A stretch of DNA of 44,413 bases. Source: DASSKP01 sp035695045 (GTDB lineage: Bacteria; Actinomycetota; Actinomycetes; JAFAQI01). Made by a program: the position numbers and the translations under genes. Below the pieces are notes generated by a model. It worked only from the letters and a program-made list of their open reading frames with translations, was not told the DNA's origin and ran no database searches. Shown here piece by piece: positions 30,734-37,877 of this stretch. Location: the NCBI GenBank assembly GCA_035695045.1, contig DASSEX010000071.1:1-44413 (forward strand), given 5' to 3'. Every line of letters starts with the position of its first letter. Position 1 is the stretch's first letter.

Positions 30734-31830
30734 CCAGGTTGGGTGTTGCCGCAGCGATCGTCGACGACCAGATCGTCCGGGGAGACGTCGAGATCGACGA
30801 CGGAGTCATCTCAGCCGTCGGCGTCAGCCCCGCCGGGCGGACCGGACTTGCTGCCCCCGGGTTCGTCGACCTCCAGGTGAACGGCTTCGGAGACGTGGAC
30901 TTCCTGTCGGCGGACGTCGAGGGGTACCAGCAAGCGGCCCAGGTCCTGCTGTCGACAGGTGTCACGTCGTTCCAGCCGACGCTGGTGTCCTCCCCGATCG
31001 ACGTCGTGGTCGATGCCATCGACGTCGCTGTGAAGGCCGAGCCTGAGATCAGCGCACGCATCCTCGGTGTCCACCTCGAGGGGCCGTTCCTCGCACCGAA
31101 GTGGAAGGGCGCGCACGACGAGCGGTGGATCGTTCCTCCCGATCTCGGCATCGCCGAGCGGCTGTGCGCTTCCGGTGCCGTCACCACCATGACGATCGCG
31201 CCGGAGCAACCGGGTGGGATGGCATTGCTGCGATGGCTCGTCGCCCACGGAGTCCTTGTCTCGGTAGGGCACAGCGACGCGGACGCCGCAGCGGCTCACG
31301 CCGCGTACGACGCGGGCGCCCGAACCGTCACCCATCTGCACAACGCGCAGCGTCGCTTCGGCGCTCGTGACCCGGGCATCTCCGCAGTGGCCATGACGCG
31401 CGACGACGTGACCGTCGAGCTGATCCCGGACTTCGTGCACCTTTCCCGAGAGACCGTGCTGCTCGCCTGGCGGGCGGCCGGTCGGCGACTCGCGGTGGTG
31501 ACGGACGCGATCGCGGCCGCCCCGCGGTCGACCGGGGAGTTCCGGCTCGGCGATCGCACGATCGTCGTCGCCGAGGACGCCGCAAGGTTGCCTGACGGCA
31601 CGTTGGCCGGCAGCGTTCTGTCGATGGACAAGGCGGTGCGCAACCTCGTCGAGCTGGGCATCCCTCTCGAGCATGCCGTCCGGGCCGCAACCTCGGTGCC
31701 CGCGCGACTGCTGGGTCGGGAGGAGCTCGCGACGCTGCGTCCCGGCACGACGGCCGACGTCGTCGTGCTGGACGGCGCGCTCAAGCCCAAGCGCACGTTG
31801 CGGGACGGCATCGAGATGTGGGCGCGCTGA
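30730..31830 (+). CDS. nagA: N-acetylglucosamine-6-phosphate deacetylase (NagA family, 366 aa)
   Basis: An amidohydrolase-superfamily enzyme that removes acetate from an N-acetylhexosamine-6-phosphate. Motifs: PGFVDLQVNGFGDVDF, as in NagA with Q-x-N replacing H-x-H; HLEGPFL (metal-binding Glu); GHSDADAA and THLHNAQ (metal His); and VTDAIAAA (catalytic Asp). The acetate set free could be activated by the AcsA-like enzyme encoded 8 kb away. ATG overlaps the enzyme I stop (ATGA). GlcNAc-6-P versus GalNAc-6-P cannot be told from sequence. Confidence 0.9.
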   Translation: MTRLGVAAAIVDDQIVRGDVEIDDGVISAVGVSPAGRTGLAAPGFVDLQVNGFGDVDFLSADVEGYQQAAQVLLSTGVTSFQPTLVSSPIDVVVDAIDVAVKAEPEISARILGVHLEGPFLAPKWKGAHDERWIVPPDLGIAERLCASGAVTTMTIAPEQPGGMALLRWLVAHGVLVSVGHSDADAAAAHAAYDAGARTVTHLHNAQRRFGARDPGISAVAMTRDDVTVELIPDFVHLSRETVLLAWRAAGRRLAVVTDAIAAAPRSTGEFRLGDRTIVVAEDAARLPDGTLAGSVLSMDKAVRNLVELGIPLEHAVRAATSVPARLLGREELATLRPGTTADVVVLDGALKPKRTLRDGIEMWAR

Positions 31831-31866
31831 GCGCCCGCGTTCAGGTTCCCGGGACATGATGGAGAC

Positions 31867-32736
31867 GTGACGATTGAGGAGCCGGCCGGCGACCCGTTGC
31901 TGCCGGCTCCGTACGCCGAGCCGGCTCCGGATGTCTCCGTGGCGGCGCCGGACCCGTTCGTCCGGCCCGTCGACGAGGGCTGGCAGGCGCGGCTGCGGAA
32001 GCTGTTCGCTCCGGTCATCGCGGCCGGCGCGTTCCTGCTGAAGTTCGGCGCGGTCCTGCTCAAACTCAAGGTGCTCACCGTCGTCGGGACGATGGGCGTC
32101 TCGGTGGCGGCGTACGCACTTCTCTGGGGCTGGAAGTTCGCGCTCGGCTTCGTGCTGCTCATCTTCGTGCACGAGATGGGCCATGCGGTGATGCTGCGGC
32201 GCCGCGGCATCAGAGCCGGCCTGCCGATCTTCCTGCCGTTTCTCGGCGCGTTCATCTCGATGAAGTCCCAACCCGCGTCGGTCTACGAGGAGGCGGAGTC
32301 GGCGCTCGCCGGACCGGTGGCGGGCACGATCGGTTCCTTTGTCGTCTGGTGGGCCGGCAACGCCATCGGCTCACCGATGCTGGTGAGCCTCGCCTTCACC
32401 GGGTTCCTGCTCAACCTGTTCAACCTGCTGCCCGCACTGCCACTCGACGGTGGCCGGGTCGCCGGTGCCCTCCACCCCGCGATCTGGCTGCTCGGGCTCG
32501 GCGCGCTGCTCGTCGCCGAGTTCGTCCGACCGAGCCCGGTGATCCCGGTGATCCTGCTGCTCGGCGGCTTCGAGCTGTGGCGCAGGTGGCGCGACCGCGG
32601 GTCGGCGGCGTCGCAGGTGTACTTCGCGCTGGAGCCTCGGCAGCGTTGGCGGATCGGTGGCGCCTACCTCGGCCTGGTCGTCGTGCTGCTGCTCGCCATG
32701 CACGCGTCCTACGCACCGCGGCCGCTGCCCAGCTGA
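31867..32736 (+). CDS. Site-2 protease family (M50) membrane metalloprotease (289 aa)
   Basis: A membrane zinc protease or protease-like protein. The zinc motif HEMGH is at residues 102-106, and the third ligand motif LPLDGGRV has Asp194. Hydrophobic segments flank both, and a Pro-rich soluble N-terminus of about 40 residues precedes them. It lacks a PDZ domain, so it belongs to the small-M50 group rather than the RseP type. GTG start at 31867, 36 bp after nagA, possibly with read-through transcription. The substrate is unknown. Confidence 0.87.
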   Translation: MTIEEPAGDPLLPAPYAEPAPDVSVAAPDPFVRPVDEGWQARLRKLFAPVIAAGAFLLKFGAVLLKLKVLTVVGTMGVSVAAYALLWGWKFALGFVLLIFVHEMGHAVMLRRRGIRAGLPIFLPFLGAFISMKSQPASVYEEAESALAGPVAGTIGSFVVWWAGNAIGSPMLVSLAFTGFLLNLFNLLPALPLDGGRVAGALHPAIWLLGLGALLVAEFVRPSPVIPVILLLGGFELWRRWRDRGSAASQVYFALEPRQRWRIGGAYLGLVVVLLLAMHASYAPRPLPS

Positions 32737-32747
32737 CGTCGCCCGGT

Positions 32748-33044
32748 CTACGGCGTCGTCTCGTGCAGGACGTCGAGGTTGTAGAACCGCGGCTCGCCCT
32801 TCATGAGCGGGCCGAGCTTCCCGACGCGTTCGTGCGTCGCGTCGCTCTCGGAATGACGCATCGCGTCCTCGTAGGAGTTGAACGTCAAGATCGTTGCGTA
32901 CGTTCCCGGTCGATCCCGGTCGCGCACCATCACGACAGAAACCGGCTTGGGCACGTCGTCGGGAACAGGCACGCTGTTGGCCGCGGCGATCATTGCGTCG
33001 ATGTCATCCGACTCGTACTGAACGATCTGGATGTACTCGGCCAT
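32748..33044 (-). CDS. Small dimeric alpha/beta-barrel (ABM-like) protein (98 aa)
   Basis: Begins at ATG 33044 with GAGGAGG upstream. The pattern MAEYIQIVQYESDDIDAMIA, then RPGTYATILTFNSYEDAMRHSES, is that of small antibiotic-biosynthesis-monooxygenase-like or EthD-like ferredoxin folds, with a C-terminal strand (FYNLDVLHE). No catalytic residues can be pointed to. Monocistronic; convergent with the M50 gene (11 bp apart). Confidence 0.7.
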   Translation of the reverse strand: MAEYIQIVQYESDDIDAMIAAANSVPVPDDVPKPVSVVMVRDRDRPGTYATILTFNSYEDAMRHSESDATHERVGKLGPLMKGEPRFYNLDVLHETTP

Positions 33045-33208
33045 CGTCCCTCCTCGGGAGATCCTCCCGCCCGAGCCTTGCCGACAGCACCCTGTCGGTC
33101 AACTGTCGATGATCATTGCGTCGCCTGCGGGCCGGGAGCGCCTCAACCGACCTGCAGGGCACGCAACGATCACGAGGGGCGGACCTCCCGTGGAACGCCC
33201 ACGTGTTG

Positions 33209-34090
33209 TCAGCGCGTCAGGTGGCCGAGCCAGCGCAGCCAGCCGGGCCACATCTCGAGGTAGTGGTCCCTCGCGATGGGCTCGACATAGGCGAGCGGCT
33301 CGTCCGACTCTTCCTCGTCGACCGTGATGCCGCGACGGACGGCGTACTCCTTCAAGTGCCGCAGCAGGTCGTCCGGACGCTCCCCGCCCGTCGGCGTGAA
33401 CACCACGTCGCGGCCGTCCGCGGTCGCCCGGAGGACGGCGCCGTCGTCGAGGTACCAGTCGAACTCGTCGTCCTCGACCCCGTAGAGCGGCGCCTTCGCG
33501 CGCGCCTCGGCGCGTGATGCCCAGGCGTGGACGTCGCCGGTCCTGCGATCGACCGCGAACACCGCCGCGGGCGCGTCGGTGGACTCGTCCGGGTCAACGG
33601 TCGAGGCGTCGATCGCATCCACCCGTCGCAGGGCAACCATCGCACCCAGCGCGAGCACGATGTACGACGACTGGAAGCCGACTTCGGCGACGAGGCGAGC
33701 CCCGATGGGAAGACCGGTGACCGAGACCTCGAGCGCGACACCCAGCGTGCCCACCGCCGCGCCGACCGCTGTCAGTGCGAGCAGCCACCGCAGCGGGTCG
33801 GTCTGCCAGACCGCCGGCGTGCCGGCCTGATGTGCGGGCGTCAGGCGGGCGAACCAGAGCATGACGACCGCGACGACGAGGAGCAGCACACCGACGCCGT
33901 CACCGTAGGCGCCGAACGACGCCAGGATCTCGCCGACGTGAAAGCGGCCGGGCGGCCCGAAGTCGGTCCGCTGGCGCCAGGTCGCGATCCCGCCGACGAC
34001 TGAGGCAAGGAACCGGATCGCCTGCACGGCGAGCAGCAGCGTCACGAGCAGTTCGCCGGCGGTACGGGCCCGGCGCGGGGACGAGGTCAT
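33209..34090 (-). CDS. Membrane protein with C-terminal cytosolic domain (293 aa), unknown
   Basis: Four hydrophobic segments lie in the first 155 residues (LLVTLLLAVQAIRFLASVVG, GVGVLLLVVAVVMLWFA, WLLALTAVGAAVGTLGVAL and SSYIVLALGAMVAL). An acidic soluble tail follows (VFAVDRRTGDVHAWASRAEA, YGVEDDEFDWYLDDG) that may be a small beta domain. The ATG overlaps the stop of the LipC-like esterase, so the two are co-translated. No family is recognised. Confidence 0.68.
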   Translation of the reverse strand: MTSSPRRARTAGELLVTLLLAVQAIRFLASVVGGIATWRQRTDFGPPGRFHVGEILASFGAYGDGVGVLLLVVAVVMLWFARLTPAHQAGTPAVWQTDPLRWLLALTAVGAAVGTLGVALEVSVTGLPIGARLVAEVGFQSSYIVLALGAMVALRRVDAIDASTVDPDESTDAPAAVFAVDRRTGDVHAWASRAEARAKAPLYGVEDDEFDWYLDDGAVLRATADGRDVVFTPTGGERPDDLLRHLKEYAVRRGITVDEEESDEPLAYVEPIARDHYLEMWPGWLRWLGHLTR

Positions 34091-35340
34091 GCCGTGAGTG
34101 ACCTCATGTCGGCGTGGTCCGCGTAGACGTAGCGCAGGAAACGCTCGACGCCGCGGATGACGTGAGCACTGCGGATCGAGGAGAAGACGTCGAACGCGTG
34201 CTGCCCTCCGGGCAGCTCGGCGTAGAGGACGGGGGAGCTGCTCACCTCGCGCAGGCGGCGAACGAGCTCACGCGCCTCCGCGACGGGCACGAGCGAGTCG
34301 TGGGTGCCGTGAATGACGAAGAACGGCGGGGCGTCGTCGTGCACGTGCAACAGGGGGGTCGCATCACGCGCGACGGCGGGGTCGTCGGACTTGAAGACCA
34401 TCTTGTTGAGGAAGTAGTCGGACCGGTTGCGGCCGGCGCGGGTGTCCAGGACGTTGGCCAGGTCGTAGGCACCGTAGAACGGCACGCACGCCTGGACGCT
34501 CGTGTCGGCGTCCTCGAAGCCGGGCTGGTAGCGCGGGTCGTTCTGCGTCAGCGCGAGCATCGCGGCGAGGTGACCGCCGGCCGAGCCCCCGGTGACAGCG
34601 ATGAACGACGGATCGCCGCCGAACTGCTCCGCGTGCTCGCGGACCCAGACGAGAGCACGTTTCAAGGCGACCAGATGCTCGGGCCAGGTCGCCTTCGGTG
34701 ACAGCGGGTAGTTGGGGGCCATGCAGACCCAGTCGCGGGCGGCCAGGTGCGTCATCAGGGGCAGGCCCTGCTCGTCCTTGCGCCCGATGACCCAGCCGCC
34801 GCCGTGCACCTGCACGATCACCGGAAGACCGCTCTTGCCGGTCTCGCGGGGGTGGTAGACGTCGAGCCGGTGCCGGACGTCGCCGTCGCCGTAGTAGTCG
34901 ATGTCGTGCACGCGCTTCACGGCCGGATGCTTCACCTGCCAGGGCATCAGCACCTGGCGCCAGGGTGTCGTCAGATCAGTCTCGTCCGGCTTCGGGTCGA
35001 GCCGCGCCACGTAGTCGTCGTGCAGCCCGTCGGTCAGCGCGCGCTCGACGTCGTGCTGCACCTCCAGCGCCTGCCTGATCAGCCACAGCAGCCCGGCGAC
35101 GGAGGCGCCGTTCAGGGCGAGAGCGAGCTTGTCGTCCCGGTCGAGACGGCCGCGGCGCCTGGCGACGTACGCCGCCGAGCCGGTGACGGTGATCGCGAGG
35201 TTGTGCAGCGCCAGCTCGCTCGTCAGCCAGCTGGCGAAGAAGCTCGGGACGGCCAGCGGGTTGTTCCCCGGCAGGGGGCGCAGACCGTTGGCCGTGAGGA
35301 GGGCACCGAGCTCGGCAAGGCGAAGGAAGCGGCGGCTCAC
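34087..35340 (-). CDS. HSL-family esterase/lipase, LipC-like (417 aa)
   Basis: An alpha/beta hydrolase of the hormone-sensitive-lipase group that hydrolyses ester bonds of lipids. Oxyanion motif HGGGW at 179-183, nucleophile Ser253 in TGGSAGGH, and the likely acid and His in HDSLVPVAEA and PGGQHAFDVF. An N-terminal region of about 130 residues has two hydrophobic stretches that may bind membrane. Divergent from a WS/DGAT gene, the same pairing as lipC (Rv0220) beside Rv0221 in M. tuberculosis, which suggests roles in storage-lipid turnover. GTG start at 35340. Confidence 0.85.
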   Translation of the reverse strand: MSRRFLRLAELGALLTANGLRPLPGNNPLAVPSFFASWLTSELALHNLAITVTGSAAYVARRRGRLDRDDKLALALNGASVAGLLWLIRQALEVQHDVERALTDGLHDDYVARLDPKPDETDLTTPWRQVLMPWQVKHPAVKRVHDIDYYGDGDVRHRLDVYHPRETGKSGLPVIVQVHGGGWVIGRKDEQGLPLMTHLAARDWVCMAPNYPLSPKATWPEHLVALKRALVWVREHAEQFGGDPSFIAVTGGSAGGHLAAMLALTQNDPRYQPGFEDADTSVQACVPFYGAYDLANVLDTRAGRNRSDYFLNKMVFKSDDPAVARDATPLLHVHDDAPPFFVIHGTHDSLVPVAEARELVRRLREVSSSPVLYAELPGGQHAFDVFSSIRSAHVIRGVERFLRYVYADHADMRSLTA

Positions 35341-35416
35341 GGCGCCAAGTCTGCCAGCCCGCCGCGATCTGACGGCTCGTCAGGCCATCTGCCCGATCGC
35401 CGTTACGCTTCCCTCT

Positions 35417-36871
35417 ATGCAGCGACTCGGTGGCCTGGACGCGGCCTTCCTGTACTTCGAGACGCCGACCATGCACATGCATGTCGGTGGCCTCATGCTC
35501 GTCGACCCGTCGACGATGTCCAAGCCGTACTCGTACGCCGACGTCTACCGCTACATCGAGTCCCGGCTGGAGCTCGTTCCGGCGTTCCGGCGCAAGCTCG
35601 CCACGGTCCCTTTGAACCTCTCCAAGCCCTACTGGGTGGAGGACCAGGACTTCGACCTCGAGTACCACCTCTCCCGGATCGCCGTCCCGCCGCCCGGCGG
35701 CGACAAGGAGACGGCTGAGGTGGTCGCGGACATCCTCAGCAAGCCGATGGACCGGAGCCGCCCGCTCTGGCAGATGTGGGTGGTCGAGGGCCGCAAGGAC
35801 GGTCTGATCGGGATCGTCAGCAAGGTGCACCACAGCACGATCGACGGCGTCACCGGCGCGAACATGATGGCGGAGCTGTTCGACCTCGAGCCGGACGCCG
35901 CGCCGCGGAAGCCGCAGATGGACCTGTGGGAGCCCGAGCGCAAGCCGAGTGACGTCGAGATGCTCGGTCGCGCCGTGTACGACGTAGTCAGCAGGCCGAT
36001 CGGCGTGGCGAAGCTGATCCCCGGCACCCTGGTCGGTGCGGGCAAGCTGCTGCTGAGCCGTCGTCACCGCGGTGGCGGCATGCCGGCGCCGTTCACCGCG
36101 CCTCGGACGTCGTTCAACGCGACCGTCACTCCGCATCGCATCGTCGCCTACACCCACGTCCCCCTCGAGGACGTGAAGAAGGTGAAGAACGCCTTCGGCG
36201 TGAAGGTCAACGACGTCGTCATCGCCATCACGTCAGGAGCGCTGCGCCGCTATCTCGCCGAGCACGACGAGCTTCCCGACCGTTCGTTGATCGCGGCCAT
36301 CCCGGTCTCCGTCCATGACCGAAGCGAGGGCAAGGAAGGCACGACAAAGGTCTCGTTCATGTTCTCCAGCCTGGAGAGCGACATCGACGACCCGGGCGAG
36401 CGGCTGCGCCGGATCGCGGACACCAACGACGCCGCGAAGGAGGAGCACGAGCTCGTCGGCGCGAGCATGTTGCAGGACTGGGCCGAGCATGCTGCGCCCA
36501 ACACCTTCTCGCTCGCGGCGCGGGTCTACTCCAGTCTCCGGTTGTCCGAACGCCACCCGGTCGTGCACAACCTGATCGTGTCCAACGTCCCGGGTCCGCC
36601 GATCCCGCTCTACTTCGCGGGCGCCAAGCTCGTCGCGTTGCACCCGCTCGGCCCGGTCATGGACGGCGCGGGTCTCAACGTCACCGTGCTGTCCAACATG
36701 GACGTGCTCGGCTTCGGCTTCATCGCCTGCCGTGAGCTGATGCCGGACCTCTGGGATCTCTCCGACGCGGTCGCCCCTGCGCTCGCCGAACTGGTGGAGG
36801 CCGCCGACGCACTGGGCGGCAGCAGCGGCAAGCAGGCTAAGCCGCGGGCCGCCGCTCCAGCCGGCGGGTGA
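35417..36871 (+). CDS. Wax ester synthase/diacylglycerol O-acyltransferase (WS/DGAT, 484 aa)
   Basis: Makes triacylglycerol or wax esters from acyl-CoA and DAG or fatty alcohol. The active-site motif HHxxxDG appears as HHSTIDG at residues 138-144. Other family marks are the opening RLGGLDAAFLYFETPTMHMH, PLWQMWVV, KVNDVVIAITSGALRRYL and NVPGPPIPLYFAGA. ATG 35417 is the family's standard start, although the frame is open upstream. Its 3' end overlaps the convergent hydrolase by 35 bp. Confidence 0.94.
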   Translation: MQRLGGLDAAFLYFETPTMHMHVGGLMLVDPSTMSKPYSYADVYRYIESRLELVPAFRRKLATVPLNLSKPYWVEDQDFDLEYHLSRIAVPPPGGDKETAEVVADILSKPMDRSRPLWQMWVVEGRKDGLIGIVSKVHHSTIDGVTGANMMAELFDLEPDAAPRKPQMDLWEPERKPSDVEMLGRAVYDVVSRPIGVAKLIPGTLVGAGKLLLSRRHRGGGMPAPFTAPRTSFNATVTPHRIVAYTHVPLEDVKKVKNAFGVKVNDVVIAITSGALRRYLAEHDELPDRSLIAAIPVSVHDRSEGKEGTTKVSFMFSSLESDIDDPGERLRRIADTNDAAKEEHELVGASMLQDWAEHAAPNTFSLAARVYSSLRLSERHPVVHNLIVSNVPGPPIPLYFAGAKLVALHPLGPVMDGAGLNVTVLSNMDVLGFGFIACRELMPDLWDLSDAVAPALAELVEAADALGGSSGKQAKPRAAAPAGG

Positions 36872-37781
36872 CCGAGCGGCACGCTGCCAGCAGGACCGGG
36901 ACGAACTCCTCGGCACCGAGCACGATCGCCGCGTGGTTTCCCTCGACGTCGTAGCTCATCGCGCCCGGGATGGAGGCAGCGAGTCGACGCTGGCGCCGGG
37001 TCGGGATGAACCGGTCGCGGGTGGCGACGATGACGCTCGTCGGGCAGTCGACCCGGTTGATCCACGTCGCGGAGTCGAAGCGCCCCACCTCGTCGAGCGC
37101 GGCGAAGATCGACCACGTGCTGGTGCTGCGGAACTCGGTGAACGCCCAAGGGGCGACCCGGTCGGCAGCTGCGGACAGCCCGGCCGGCTGATCGCTCAGC
37201 GCACTGGCGACCTTGAGCATGCCGAGCCGGGCGCGGCCGCCCCACCGGTTCATCGCGGCGGCCGTCATCGAGAACCACAGCCGCTCGGTCATCTTGCCGC
37301 GGAAGTTACGGGCGGTCGCAGCAAGGACGAGGCCTTCGACCCGGTCGCGGTGCCGCTTCCAGGTGAGCTGCGCGACCGCGCCGCCCATGGAGTAGCCGAC
37401 GACCATGAACTTGTCGATGCCGAGCGCGTCGGCGACCGCGGCGACATCGTCCGCGCAGTCGGCGATGCGGAAGTGCTCCGACTGGATGCCGCGGCCGTGC
37501 CAGCGCTGGTCGAAGGCCACGACACGGTAGTGCTGCGACAGCGCCTGGATCGAGGGGTACCAGGAAAGAGCGGCGGTCGTCGCCAACGCGTGCAGCAGGA
37601 TGACCGTCGGTGCGCCCTCGGGGCCGGGAACGTCGATGACGCAGGTGCGGCCGCGCCCCGCCAGGTCGATCGGCCGGGGCGCAGGAACGTCCACCGGATC
37701 GGCTGCCTTGGCGAACCGGCCGATCACTCCGGTCACGCGCGGCACGATGCGGGACTCCCGTGCCGGGTCGTTGCTCGTCAT
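36837..37781 (-). CDS. Alpha/beta hydrolase (314 aa)
   Basis: A soluble serine hydrolase: nucleophile Ser131 in VVGYSMGGAV, oxyanion region ILLHALATTA, RWHGRGIQSEHF in the core, and a C-terminal EGNHAAIV carrying the His. The ATG at 37781 is preferred over an upstream extension that has no RBS and would cross the KstR box. It is divergent from fadE34 with a KstR-like site between them, so it may belong to the sterol regulon, perhaps as a sterol ester or lactone hydrolase. That is inference. Confidence 0.85.
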   Translation of the reverse strand: MTSNDPARESRIVPRVTGVIGRFAKAADPVDVPAPRPIDLAGRGRTCVIDVPGPEGAPTVILLHALATTAALSWYPSIQALSQHYRVVAFDQRWHGRGIQSEHFRIADCADDVAAVADALGIDKFMVVGYSMGGAVAQLTWKRHRDRVEGLVLAATARNFRGKMTERLWFSMTAAAMNRWGGRARLGMLKVASALSDQPAGLSAAADRVAPWAFTEFRSTSTWSIFAALDEVGRFDSATWINRVDCPTSVIVATRDRFIPTRRQRRLAASIPGAMSYDVEGNHAAIVLGAEEFVPVLLAACRSVTRRLERRPAA

Positions 37782-37853
37782 CGATTCCGAACATAGCCCT
37801 GACGGGTCGTCAGAAACCGCTGGCTCGCCAACAATTCCCGGCTTTCGCAAAAC

Positions 37854-37867
37854 TGAAACCTGTTCTA
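37854..37867. promoter_or_regulatory. KstR operator (perfect consensus) upstream of fadE34
   Basis: TGAAACCTGTTCTA fits TnnAACnnGTTnnA at every specified position. It ends 10 bp before the GTG start of the fadE34-like gene and overlaps the TAATAT hexamer, so repressor binding would block the promoter. The divergent hydrolase starts 72 bp away on the other side. Confidence 0.85.
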
Positions 37868-37871
37868 ATAT
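37866..37871 (+). promoter_or_regulatory. Candidate -10 box, probable leaderless promoter of fadE34
   Basis: TAATAT, a near-ideal -10 hexamer in a very GC-rich setting. Counting 6-7 bases downstream puts the transcription start at or next to the GTG at 37878, so the mRNA would have no leader; consistently, no Shine-Dalgarno is present. Confidence 0.5.
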
Positions 37872-37877
37872 GCCTGG

